Below, one piece after another: positions 10,899-20,364 of a DNA stretch of 64,000 nt (position 1 is its first letter; every line of letters starts with the position of its first letter). The notes under the pieces were generated by a model, which had not been told where the DNA came from, did not search any database, and saw only the letters and a list, made by a program, of their open reading frames with translations. The DNA is taken from positions 8,122,001 to 8,186,000 of the forward strand of contig JBHGNT010000013.1 in assembly GCA_043228905.1 (NCBI GenBank), read 5' to 3'. Origin of the DNA: Azolla caroliniana (lineage: Eukaryota > Polypodiophyta). A program made the translations under genes and the position numbers.

Positions 10899-11574
10899 TG
10901 TTGGGATATCGGTCCCTCCGGATGGGATGTCCGGAGATGAATGACGGCAAGCCCGGTTGCGGTTACGGAACCGGAGGATGAAGAGTACCCGGCATGAAGC
11001 CGGATGAAGAGTACCCGGCTACGGAGCCGGATGATGTAGACCCCGGCTACGGAGCCGGATGATGAAGACCCGGCTACGGAGCCGGATGATGTATGTACCC
11101 GGAGAGAGATCCGGATGCGGGGACATATTTGTGAATATGTTTGCCAAGGGCCCTTGTGGCTATATTTGTAAATAGCCTGAAAGTCATATGTGTATAAATA
11201 TGACTTAGGGCAAACAGTTTTATGCTGCTGAAAAGTTGCTACTCATTTTTTGTTTTTTTCCTTAGAGAGAGTGAAGAGAGCAGCCGAGAGAGAGAGAGAG
11301 AGACGAAGAGGTCGTTGCCTCTGTGTATTACCGCCGCCTGTGGCGAAGACAGTGAGCTCAAGGTTGTTGCCTTGAAGCTTCACCATTGTACATCTCTGTT
11401 CATAGTGATAGTTGGAGTTTGAGGACTCCCGTGGTTTTTCCCGTATAGGGTTTTCCACGTTAATCCCTGTGTTATCGTGTCTTTCTCTGTGTTTCCTATT
11501 TTCTGTTGCATTGATTCGTGATTTCTCGGTTGTGGCCGAACGGTGAAGGCGAATCTGAGCGTAGATTCTCAACA
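10899..11574 (+). repeat. 3' LTR of Cop-M
   Basis: This copy of 6108-6783 has the same 676-bp length and two visible differences. Its end GATTCTCAACA is followed by the target duplication ATTTT. Confidence 0.95.
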
Positions 11575-12000
11575 ATTTTAAGTACACAGTTATGCCTTTT
11601 GGTCTCACGAATGTGGCCGCGGTTTTTCCACACATGGTGAATGATATTTTTCGTGATTTTTTGGATTCATTCACCATAGTATATCTTGATGACATCTTGA
11701 TCTACTCGAAAACTGAAGAAGAGCATGAAATACATGTCCACCAACTCTTCCAACGCTTACGAGAATATGGGCTCTATGCCAAACTTGAGAAATGTAGCTT
11801 TGATCAAAATCACGTGGATTTTTTGGGGTATGTGGTTTCACAACAACGTATATCTATGGATCCATCTAAGGTTCAAACAATTCTAAACTGGCAACCACCT
11901 CGTTCAGTGCGTGATGTTCAATGTTTCTTAGGATTTGCGAATTTTTACCACAAATTTATCAAGAATTATTCAAACATTGTGATGCCTCTCAAGCATTTGA
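11575..12000 (+). pseudogene. Gyp-A RT, right part; RNase H nearly lost
   Basis: The RT resumes with KYTVMPFGLTNVAAVF, then SFTIVYLDDILIYSKTEEEH (catalytic YLDD intact), CSFDQNHVDFLGYVV, ILNWQPPRSVRDVQCFLGFA and NFYHKFIKNYSNIVMPL. In a normal chromovirus about 120 residues of RNase H follow. Here only a CDAS-like scrap near 11975 links straight to the integrase amino-terminal region, so an internal deletion removed RNase H. The RT frame itself is open from 11592. Confidence 0.85.
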
Positions 12001-13286
12001 AGATTCAAGTCTTCTTTATTCATTCCGAACAGATATCATTTCTGATGAATTTGTGCAAGATATATTGAATCATATAATTTCAGATCGTGCTTCTTCTTCA
12101 AGCTCCAAGAATCCTTGTAAAGATTATAAACAATTTAAATGGGATAATGGTTTACTTTTTCACAATACTCTTTTATATGTCCCAAATGGTTCGTCTCGAC
12201 TTCAAGGAATGCAATATTGTCACGACAATCCAATGGCCGGGCACTTTGGAGCTAGTTTCTCGAAACTATTGGTGGCCTCACCTTCGAGAGTTTTTTGAAG
12301 ATTATGTTCGTAGTTGTGATGTGTGTTGTTGGTCAAAGATTCCACGACATCGACCATATGGGTTATTACAACCATTGCCAGTTCCTACTGGTCTGTGGAA
12401 ATTCATCTCGATGGATTTTATTATAGATCTTCCAATTTCGAAGAGTTTTGATGCTATTCTCACAATAGTAGATCGATTCACAAAGATGGCGCATTTTCTT
12501 CCATGCACGAAAACCATCAACAGTAAAGAAACTGTAGACATTGTTATGAAAGAAGTATTTCGGCTTCATGGTCTTCCAAATGACGTCATTAGTGATCGTG
12601 GCCCACAATTCATCTCAAAATTCTGGAAACACTTGCTTGAGATGCTCAAAATCTCCTGTAAACTTTCGTCAAGCTATCATCCACAACGTGACGGTCAAAC
12701 CGAGCGGATGAATCAAACACTAGAGATTGCAATATCTTTAGTGTTTCATCAATTACCGACAGGATGATTGGGTGAATTTTTTGCACTTTGTAGAGTTTGC
12801 ATACAATAATTCAGTTCATTCCTCAACAGTGTATACTCCATTTTTTGCAAACATAGGATATCATCCTCGTTGGACAATGATGACACATCTAGAAATCACG
12901 AAAAATCCTATTGTTGAAGATCGTCTGCCTCAACTCCGAGACGTGCATGTTGCACTTTCTCAACATTTGCAAACAGCTCAAGCCACACACAAAAAAGCCG
13001 TATATCATCACCGTCTCGACTCTTCACCAAAGGAACCGAAGTTTCAAATTGGGGATCATGTATGGTTACTACGACATAATGTGAAGACTACTAGACCTTG
13101 TGACAAGTTGGATTATCAACAACTTGGTCCATTTATTATCTCTAATCAGATTAATGATGTTGCATTCCGCCTTGATCTACGTCCACAGATACATCTACAT
13201 CCGGTATTTCATGTCTCATTTACATTGGTAGTTCCATTCCAAATCAGGTTGTTCTACCCCCACCTCCAGTTCAACTTGTTGATGGC
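12001..13286 (+). pseudogene. Gyp-A integrase
   Basis: The zinc-binding domain is seen as CHDNPMAGHFG and RSCDVCCWSKIPRHRP with a frame change near 12296. The core has SMDFIIDLP (first D), DVISDRGPQFISKFW (second D) and HPQRDGQTERMNQTLE (E). The carboxy-terminal part includes WVNFLHFVEFAYNNSVHSST, then HPVFHVSFT, reached after a frame change at about 12768. Stops and shifts are few, so decay is moderate. When intact it inserts the cDNA into chromatin, steered by the chromodomain that follows. Confidence 0.88.
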
Positions 13287-13463
13287 CCAGAATTTGAAGT
13301 CAAAGCTATTTTGAACTCTAAGATAATATGTAAAAAGCTTTATTATCTCGTGGATTGGTTAGGATATACACCAAATGATCATCAACTGAGAACCTTGATA
13401 ATGCCTCTGACTTGGTGGCTGAATTTCATTGCCAATATCCAGATAAGCCAAGTCCGAATTCAT
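13287..13463 (+). pseudogene. Gyp-A chromodomain
   Basis: PEFEVKAILNSKIICKKLYY runs into LVDWLGYTPNDH. After a one-base shift near 13387, WENLDNASDLVAEFHCQYPD completes a canonical chromodomain with the aromatic Y, W and W positions and the closing EFH helix. Chromodomains bind methylated histone tails and target integration. Its presence classifies the element as a chromovirus. Confidence 0.8.
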
Positions 13464-13505
13464 GCATTAGGACTCGTGGAACTCGTCATCGAAGGAGGGG
13501 GATGG

Positions 13506-13978
13506 TGTCATGTGTATATAAACCCAATAAGCTTAATGAGCTTTATGGTGATTCGAACCCATGACCTCCTCAAAGAAAGGATACAACCCCAACCATTAGG
13601 ATACATCATATTATATATATTAATAATAAATTCTATTATATCAATAGGAAATACATATAATAATATTATTGAAATGTTGCCACCTTGCATAGGCTAACAC
13701 ATGATTTCCAAGTGGCATGCTTGCATGAATGCCAAGTGGCGATCATGCGTGCCTATGAGGTGGTGAGCATGCATGTATCCAAACCATGCTATATAAACAT
13801 GTATTTGACTATTGATGAACCATTCTGGTTCAACACTAGTCTTCGGCATATTCTTGTAAACATTGCTCTCGTTGTTAATGCATTATCAAATTCTTCTTAT
13901 CTCTCTCATTTCTCTCATATCTTTCGCTTCTCATTCTCTTCTTCATTTTAAAACTCATTCATAGCTTTGGCCTTGACA
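13506..13978 (+). repeat. 3' LTR of Gyp-A
   Basis: The repeat starts TGTCATGTGTATATAAACCC after the polypurine tract and ends CCTTGACA. It aligns along its length with 3286-3751. CTATATAAACATG is near 13790. Confidence 0.88.
13551..13606 (-). other. Antisense tRNA-like cassette in Gyp-A 3' LTR
   Basis: Minus strand: TATCCTAATGGTTGGGG (A-box-like) and GGGTTCGAATCACC (B-box, one mismatch to GGTTCGANNCC), 33 bases apart. It is the homologue of 3331-3390 with the less decayed B box. Confidence 0.45.
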
Positions 13979-15840
13979 CATCCAAACGTGATGCGAAGAT
14001 TGAAGAAACTACTTCTTGAAGCTCCAGCGCTAAGAAAGCCCGACTATACTAAAGGAAAGCCGATTTATGTGACTATGGATATGAGCCCAACCGGAATCGG
14101 TTGGGTCATCAACCAAGAAGAAGAAGATCGTGCATGGTATGCCATCCGGTTCGGAGCAAATGTCCTCAACAAATGACAGCAAGGATATGCTCAAGTCAAG
14201 TGGGAACTTTGGGGTATTGTGTCTGCGGTGAAGGTAGACAAAGACTACCTGATCGGGTCAGAAGTGATAATTGAGACGGATTGTCTCTCAATCTTCGGGA
14301 TGATCTCAGGGTGTGCGACACCAGATTTGGATATGCTAAGGTGGATAACCTACATCAAGTCTTTGAACCCAGAAATCCACCACATTGCAGGAAAGAACAA
14401 CGCCATGGCTGACATGGTGTCAAGAGCAAGATTCGAGAATGAAAGTGACATGGTTTCAGAAGATGAAGATGTCACCCTCGACTTCTTCAGCCTGACTGTC
14501 GGTGGAAGACAAGGACACGCCAAACCTCCACACCTTCAACGAGAACGAGTACAAAGGAGAATGCTTACTAATCGGTAGATTCTTAAAAACAGTGAAGGTG
14601 GATGCTTCGTGGACGAAGGAGGAGGCTCTACGAATCTGGAAGAAAGGCTACCAGTACTTTCTGAAGGGAGGATTCCTCTAGCGCCACCCAAAGAGAAGGA
14701 TAGGAATGCCACGTCAAGTAGTGGTGAAGAGAGAGGACCAAGCGATGCTAATATCTTAATTCCACGACAGTCCTTGGGCAGGTCATAGAGGAACATGGGG
14801 GACGTTGAAAAAGCTAAAGGAGAAGTAGTGGTGGTCGAGCATGTACAAAGATGTACTTCATTTTAAACATGCGTCACCATGATGAGTTACAACCGACATA
14901 CCCACTCACCATACACTTCAAATGGATGGTGGATCTGGTCTCGATGCCAATGGGAGTGGGACAGATCAGGTAAAAGGACGAGCCTTGGCAAATAAGATGA
15001 CGTCAGCCGTTTACAAATTTCTACTCGAAGAGATCGTCTGCCAATATGGATGTGTAGGAAAGATAGTGGCTGACCAAGTGGAGTTGAACGCACGCGAAGC
15101 AATGGAGCTCTTCGAATGACTAGGCATGAAGCTCTCCCTCACAACTGCCTACAATCCGGAAGCAAATGGGAAGATCGAGTGAGGGCATGGACCAATAGTC
15201 AAAGCCATGGTACGAGCATGCGACGGTCGAGTTGGGAACTGGCCGCAACTATTACCCTATGCCTTGTGGGCCGATAGAACTATGCACAATTCTGTGACAG
15301 GGTATATGCCAACAAAGCTTGTGTATGGGTAGAAACCGGTAATGCCCATCGAAAAGACGATCGCCTCTTAGGTAGCGATACCATGGGAAAGCGAGATGAC
15401 CCGAGTAGAATTACTAGCAGCACGAGTAAGGCTGATCGAAAGAAGACTTGAATATCTAGAAAATGCGCGAAAGATAATGGAGGCAACCCCGAGTGAAGAA
15501 CAAGATTCGGTTCGACAAGACACATCGACTATGTCCAAAGAAAATCAAAGAAGGAGATTGGGTATTGGTCTACGACAGCAACCTTGACAATCAACACAAG
15601 ACAACAACAAAGTTCGCAAGAAGGTGGTTTGGACCGTATGTGGTGACGAGTGCCAACCACAATGCCACCTACCACATTGCGGAGCTAGAAGGATCAAGGT
15701 TGGCCATACCCATTGCGGGGAAAAGAGTAAAAACATTCAAGATGACGGTCCTCACCTCGATGACCTCAACAATAAAGATGGTAGGGCGGAACCCGCAAAC
15801 ATGAGCGAGGTCAACGAGGACTTGGAGGAATTGAATTGAT
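13979..15840 (+). pseudogene. Gyp-B1 RNase H and integrase, right part
   Basis: After Gyp-A the host element continues: RNase H with KPIYVTMDMSPTGIGWV, VKWELWGIVSAVK, EVIIETDCLSI and HHIAGKNNAMADMVSRAR. The decayed integrase follows, readable by comparison with Gyp-B2: HDSPWAGHRGTW-like near 14761, YKFLLEEIVCQYGCVGKIVAD near 15010-15070, NPEANGKIE-like near 15155, and the GPY/F module KFARRWFGPYVVTSAN (about 15616-15655). Stops at 14174, 14577, 15117 and 15181 and several shifts break it. The end lies shortly before the polypurine tract. Confidence 0.85.
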
Positions 15841-15909
15841 CACCGTAACCGAAATCTCACAATCTCTTCGTGGCACGTACCAGAGGATGTGCAGTTTGGT
15901 GGGGGTGGA

Positions 15910-16201
15910 TGACGTGAAGATTTTCGGCAACGGTGTGAAAATCATGTGGAAAGGAGAAAATTGAGAAGGGTTCACTTTCGTGCTTCTCTCATTGTTTTTC
16001 TCAATGAGTTATCCCACATATATATGCAACAAATACGACTCTCGTTTTGGCTTTTCGGTTTACTTCGGCCAACCGACTTTTGTTTCATCTTTCTAATAGA
16101 TTTCGGCCGGTCGACTCTCATTTCGGCTTTTTGACTGATTTCGGCCATCCAGTTCTTGTTTCGGTTTTTTCGGTTGATTTCAACCAACCGACTCTCGTTT
16201 C
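15910..16201 (+). repeat. 3' LTR fragment of Gyp-B1
   Basis: TGGTGGGGGTGGA is a polypurine tract directly before TGACGTGAAGATTTTCGG, matching the position of the Gyp-B2 LTR start (TGTCGTGAAGAAAA). The fragment holds several degenerate copies of a unit of about 45 bp with TTTCGGCC and CCGACTCTC. It is cut at about 16201 by the truncated Cop-G LTR. Confidence 0.6.
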
Positions 16202-16422
16202 GGTAGTACTTCTATTAGTCCTTTTAAGGACTTGTATAAAAATGCTCACAAAGCACATTGTATGTACAGAGAGTTTTTAGTGTTTTGGAATACATACATT
16301 TTCTATGTTCTTCTCTAACTCTGTCTCTCCCTTGTAAGGTTTCAATTAAACCTGTGTCTGTATTCTTTTGCTATCCGGACGAGCCGGTTCTGTCTTAGCT
16401 TCCGCAATCATATTCTTTTACA
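16202..16422 (+). repeat. 5' LTR of Cop-G, left-truncated
   Basis: It matches 19742-19962 with scattered differences. Inverted repeat AGTCCTTTTAAGGACT (16217-16232) precedes TATAAAAA (16235). It ends TTCTTTTACA. Confidence 0.88.
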
Positions 16423-16441
16423 TGGTATTAGAGCGCAATGG
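16423..16441 (+). other. Primer binding site of Cop-G
   Basis: TGGTATTAGAGCGCAATGG adjoins the LTR, one base off the initiator tRNA-Met complement TGGTATCAGAGC. Confidence 0.8.
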
Positions 16442-16514
16442 TTGAGAACCTCTGCAGCCAATGAGCAATTTCTGAAGACAAATGCCTGGTAAAGAATAGT
16501 AAACAAAGGTTAGA

Positions 16515-16910
16515 ATGGACAGAGGAATGGCTAGCTCACTTCCAATGGAGAAGCTCGACAAATCCAACAACGCATCTTGGTTGTACAAGATGCACCAGTA
16601 CCTATTCAGGCATGAACACTAGAGTTATGTCGACGGAGCAAATGATGTATCACCTAATGCGGCACATAGAGACTTCCCAACTTGGGAAAAAGAGGCAAAT
16701 AGAGTTGTGTACTGCTTTGCGTCTAGTGTCAGCGATCAGTTGTTGAGCCATATCCGGAATTCCAAGACGCCAAAAGAAGCTTGGGAAAACCTGAAGAAGG
16801 TCTTCACCGCAAGCATCACGGACCAGAAGCTACAACTTTGACAAGAGTTGAGCAATGTCCGACAAAAGAACATGTCCGTGGCCAACTATACAGTCCAAAT
16901 CAAAGACATC
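16515..16910 (+). pseudogene. Cop-G gag, first part
   Basis: From ATG 16515 the frame reads MDRGMASSLPMEKLDKSNNA, SWLYKMHQYLFRHEH, stop, SYVDGANDVSPNAAHRDFP, WEKEANRVVYCFASSVSDQL, LSHIRNSKTPKEAWENLKKV and QELSNVRQKNMSVANYTVQI. It is homologous to the Cop-F gag at 37448-37855. This is the UBN2-type copia capsid. Translation is interrupted by stops at about 16620 and 16840, and homology breaks off at KDI (about 16910). Confidence 0.85.
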
Positions 16911-17229
16911 CAACTGTGGTACACCTTCACTGTGCGCAACAAATACTCATGTATGTCTGCGGCACTAAGGGTAGGGGATTGTTGTATCAGACCGGTACTA
17001 TCGAACAGTTGGTCGGCTACACGGATGCCAATTGGGCCGAAAACGCCGGCGATCACAAGTCTACATCAAGTTTTGCTTTTTCACTTGGAAGCACCCTGAT
17101 CGTCTATAGTAGCAAGAAGCAGCCGATGGTTGCACTGTCGAGCACGGAGGCCGAGTATCGAGGAACGGTTGTCGTGATGTGCGAAGCCATATGACTCAAA
17201 AGGCTATTGAAGGATTTGTAGGTGGAGGA
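16911..17229 (+). pseudogene. RNase H segment displaced into Cop-G gag
   Basis: The block reads HPTVVHLHCAQQILMYVCGT, GLLYQTGTIEQLVGYTDANW (RNase H first Asp), [32 protein letters not shown] (Glu) and VMCEAI, stop, LKRLLKDL. This is the copia RT/RNase H junction region, homologous to 35290-35605 (Cop-D) and 41144-41475 (Cop-F), where it sits after RT. Here gag sequence lies on both sides. It contains one stop and lacks the third catalytic region. Confidence 0.88.
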
Positions 17230-17660
17230 AGATGAGATTGTGTAGGTTTGTCTCGGGGGATTGGCGTCAAAGTTCGAAGCATTTCGGATAGCAGCCTGTA
17301 CAAGGGAGAATATGGCCTCATTTTTCTACTTATAGACAATGCATCTAGTAGAGGAGAACCACCCAAGTGCGTCAACAAGCACGCACACCGACAACAAGAT
17401 GTTGTACACGGAGGCAGATCAGCCCCGTGGTCATGGCGGATGAGGAGGATCGGCACGTGGTGGAAGTAGCCAACAAGAGCAGAGTCAGAGGCACAAAGAT
17501 GGTGTCGACAGCAATTCTGAACCCTCTAGAAACAAGGGGAGTCAAAGCGGTGCCGGAAACCGGCAAGAGAATGTTGGTATTGTGGCCGGAAGGGCCACAC
17601 AGAGAGCAAGTGTTGGAAAAAGCGCGCCGATCTAGACAAGTTCGGATCCACTAAGGCCAG
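17230..17660 (+). pseudogene. Cop-G gag, second part
   Basis: Gag homology resumes with DEIVQVCLGG-type sequence (cf. 37890 in Cop-F: VQICLGGLVLKFEAF), then NHPSASTSTHTDNKMLYTEA and a basic Gly/Arg/Ser region. The zinc knuckle expected here (CWYCGKKGHRESKC in Cop-F frames near 38238) is degraded: the bases encode GIVAGRATQRAS in one frame. Frames shift repeatedly. Confidence 0.65.
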
Positions 17661-17779
17661 ATGGGGAAGCCAGCAAAGCTCGCACTACGCCGAGGAATCA
17701 GAAAAATCCGATTCTAGAAATGGAACAAGCCCAACCTTTGTGATGAAACACAAGGTTGAGTCGATGAAGAAGAGCACTT

Positions 17780-19135
17780 CCGGTTCGAAGGAAGTGTAGT
17801 ATGTTGATTCTAGAGCGTCGAACCATATGATGACCCACGAAGAATGGTTTTCATTTCTAGAAAAACTGGAGCTACCGGGAGTTGTCGAAACCGAAGACGA
17901 CACTCCTCATACCATCGAGCACATCGGTGAGGTCCCTCTCAGCCATGTCGAGCAAAAGGGAAAGCTGATGAATGTCTTGCATGTCCCGACAATCACAAAG
18001 AATCTTGTGTCAGTCGGATAGATTCTCGATCAAGGGATGCAGGTTCGATTCATGCACCTCAAGTGCTTCATCGAAGAAGAGGGCAAAGTCATCGCGCAAG
18101 GGCGCCGAGACGGGAGGATGTTTATCCTCAAAACGAATGATGTTGACCCTGTTATATTTGCAAAAGGACAGAAAGTTGAGTCGGCCATCGACCTGTGGCA
18201 CAAGCGGATCGGCCACATCACCTTCTGGAAGCTTCACGAGCTGTAGTCGAAACACGTGGTTTCCGGACTACCAATGTTCAGTGGTCGGAAAGGCCAAATA
18301 TGTGAAACTTGCTAGCTCGGGAAGCAGCATAGGCTTCCATTCCCCAATGCGAAGAATCAAAGCCAGAACCGGCTTGATCTCATCCATTCAGATGTGTGGG
18401 GACCGGCACAAAATGTGAGCATCGGCAAGAGTCAGTATTTCGTCTCCTTCATCGATGATTTCATCCGTCACACTTGGATCTATCTAATCGAGAAGAAAAG
18501 CGAAGTCTTCTCGTGTTTCCGAGATATGAAGACCCTTGTGGAACGCGAGACCGAAAGAAAGATCAAGTGTCTAAAATCGGATGGCGGAAAAGAATACTTT
18601 TTCGGCCGTCCACGAGTTATCTGCAAACGAAGGGAATCCGACGGGAGTTCTCCTATTGATACACGTCGGAGCAGAACAGCGTGGCCGAGCGTCGGAACAG
18701 GACATTGGTAGAAGTGGCCAGGGCAATGCTCAAGGAGAAGAATATGCCGAAATTTTATTGGGCTGAAACAATCTGGACGGTTGTCTACATACATAATCGA
18801 ATATCTGCCTCAAGGACAAAGGTGTCGTCGCACGAGCTGTACTTTGAGCGGAAACCGAATTTGGTACCTTCAAGTGTCCAATAGCAATGCATATGTGCAT
18901 ATACCAAAGGAAAAACGGAGGAAGTTAGACACAAAAGACGAAAAGTGCATTCTCGGCGGCTACTCGAATGAACAGAAGGGTTATAAGTGTTATAACCCCC
19001 GTTCAAAAGCGGTCTGATTTAGCCGAGATGTCATTTTTTATGAATCGACATCTTCGTACTTCTCTCCACCCGAGCCCGAGTCAATTTCTATTGATAATCC
19101 CATGGAATTCAAAACTGAGAGAAGCATCACAAATC
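17780..19135 (+). pseudogene. Cop-G protease and integrase; RT absent
   Basis: The protease active site reads VDSRASNHM (DSG changed to DSR). Then come PLSHVEQKGKLMNVLHVPTI, TKNLVSVG and LWHKRIGHITFWKLHEL (integrase zinc domain start), stop, LASSGSSIG in another frame, LDLIHSDVWGPAQNVSIG (first D), YFVSFIDDFIRHTWIYLIEK, KCLKSDGGKEYFFG (second D), a shifted E region, MPKFYWAETIWTVVYIHNRI and KGYKCYNPRSKAV. The linker ends near 19135, and the sequence jumps directly to the post-RNase H tail. All of RT is missing. Confidence 0.85.
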
Positions 19136-19520
19136 GAGTTTGGCCCGGCTGAAGAAGTCAGAGTGCACGGGTCAGCCAAAAAAGTCGAGACCAGACATAG
19201 GGGGAGCCACCGGAACGGAAAGCCCAACCCGGAGCCAACCGAAAAAGGGGGAGGCAAAGCAGAAAAACCGAGACATGGACATGGGCAGGTGTCGTGAAAG
19301 GTTTGGAAATCGAAGAAGAGTTGGAGACAGCCAACTGGGACAAGTGATTCAGTTGAGAGCAGAAGTGAATCAAGGTCACTTGATTCAAGGCGGGAAGCAG
19401 AACCGGCCTGGATGAGGAGCACGAGCCAGGCGGGAGGACGCTGGAGGGAGCCAGAGGAGAGAACCGGCTACCACAAACACTAACACTATGATCCGACCTC
19501 AAGTTGAGCTTGAGGGGGAG
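19136..19520 (+). pseudogene. Cop-G charged carboxy-terminal tail and 3' untranslated region
   Basis: Frames contain NPEPTEKGGGKAEK-like sequence and TWTWAGVVKGLEIEEELETA (19273-19330), related to TWSDVVKGLKEEDK in Cop-D and Cop-K. A non-coding part and CTTGAGGGGGAG precede the LTR. Confidence 0.6.
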
Positions 19521-19962
19521 TGTTGAGCGGACAAGCTCAACTAGATTCGGATCAGCTGAACAAGCCAGAGCTAGATCGGAGTTCGGAATGAAGAACCGGA
19601 TTGGTGTCCGGATGGTATCCGAAACCAGGAGCTGTATCGGATTGTAACTGGTAGGCAGTTAGAGACCTACAAATCTAGCCTAGTACGTAGGCATATTTTT
19701 AGGAGTCATTATCAGTCGCTCGTATGAGCATTGAAGTACATGTCAGTACTTCTGTCAGTCCTTTTAAGGACTGGTATAAAAGTGCTCACAGAGCACATTG
19801 TATGTACAGAGAGTTTTTAGTGTTTTGGAGTACACACATTTTCTGTGTTCTACTCTAACTCTGTCTCTCCCGTGTAAGGTTTCCATTAAACCTGTGTCTA
19901 TATTCTTTTGCTATATGGACGAGCTAGTTCTATCTTAGCTTCCGCAATCGTATTCTTTTACA
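19521..19962 (+). repeat. 3' LTR of Cop-G
   Basis: The repeat starts TGTTGAGCGGACAAGCTCAA and ends TTCTTTTACA. Inverted repeats AGTCCTTTTAAGGACT (19757-19772) and GTGCTCACAGAGCAC (19782-19796) flank TATAAAA (19775). Confidence 0.92.
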
Positions 19963-20360
19963 ACAACTAATCAGTGACCAAGGAGGCCACTTTCTCAACG
20001 TGGTGATTCAGGGGCTCACCCACCATTACACCGTAGTGCACAAGAAGAGCACATCATACTACCCACAGGCGAATGGACTCGCAGAGTCAACAAATAAGAC
20101 CTTGCAGAACATTTTGAAAAAGATCATCAACAAGAACCACACAGACTGGGATATGAAACTACACAACGCCTTATGAGCATATCGAACAAGTTTCAAGACC
20201 AGTATCCAGTCGACTCCATTCTGGCTCATGTTTGGGCTCAAAGCCGTAATGCCTGTAGAATTCCAAGTCCCAAGTTTACAGATACAGATTTGGGAGCGTC
20301 TCCCAAAGAAACAATCTGAATAGTTACGCCTACAGCAACTCCTCGAGCTTTGGGAAGATA
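19963..20360 (+). pseudogene. Gyp-E integrase fragment (Ty3/gypsy)
   Basis: The frame reads QLISDQGGHFLNVVIQGL (second catalytic D), YYPQANGLAESTNKTLQNIL (catalytic E), TDWDMKLHNAL, stop, AYRTSFKTSIQSTPFWLMFG and LKAVMPVEFQVPSLQIQIWE. YYPQxNGxAESTNKT is typical of non-chromovirus plant gypsy integrases. It is close to Gyp-L at 63840-64000. The amino half of the integrase is lost at the Cop-G end. Confidence 0.88.
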
Positions 20361-20364
20361 GGGT

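Larger units (their letters stand above)
6108..11574 (+). mobile_element. Cop-M: complete, recent Ty1/copia retrotransposon
   Basis: A 5467-bp element with identical-length LTRs (676 bp each), a primer binding site complementary to initiator tRNA-Met, one uninterrupted gag-pol frame, a GGGGGAG-type polypurine tract and a perfect target duplication ATTTT (6103-6107 and 11575-11579). Reading both LTRs side by side I find two differences, an A/G (6287 region versus 11069 region) and a C/T (6716 versus 11507 region). All catalytic motifs are present. This is the only element in the window that looks competent, and it inserted last in its nest. Expression in the host cannot be judged from sequence. 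Confidence 0.97.
3286..13978 (+). mobile_element. Gyp-A: chromovirus (Ty3/gypsy with chromodomain), split by Cop-M
   Basis: The element is bounded by two similar LTRs (3286-3751, 13506-13978), each starting TGTCATGT and ending TGACA. Flanks are CATAT (3281-3285) and CATCC (13979-13983), a decayed five-base target duplication. Removing the element rejoins the Gyp-B1 reading (DEH-type sequence to HPNVMRRLKK). Order: gag with zinc knuckle, protease, RT (cut in two by Cop-M at 6107/11575), a nearly missing RNase H, integrase, and a chromodomain. That order defines chromoviruses. Many stops and frame changes make it inactive. A polypurine tract (GAAGGAGGGGGATGG) ends at 13505. Confidence 0.9.
16202..19962 (+). 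mobile_element. Cop-G: rearranged Ty1/copia element
   Basis: The 5' LTR (16202-16422) lacks its first 215 or so bases; the 3' LTR (19521-19962) is complete. Between them are a primer site, gag, an RNase H block placed inside gag, protease, integrase and a charged tail, but no RT. It belongs to the TGTTGAG-type copia group with Cop-D, F and K. No target duplication can be checked because the left end is lost; the right flank (ACAAC) lies in gypsy integrase. Confidence 0.88.

Noticed and set aside
16911-17229. The RNase H block in gag as an assembly error
   Set aside because: Both junctions are clean, the block has its own substitutions compared with Cop-D and Cop-F, and the missing RT downstream fits a template-switch product better; long reads could still overturn this.
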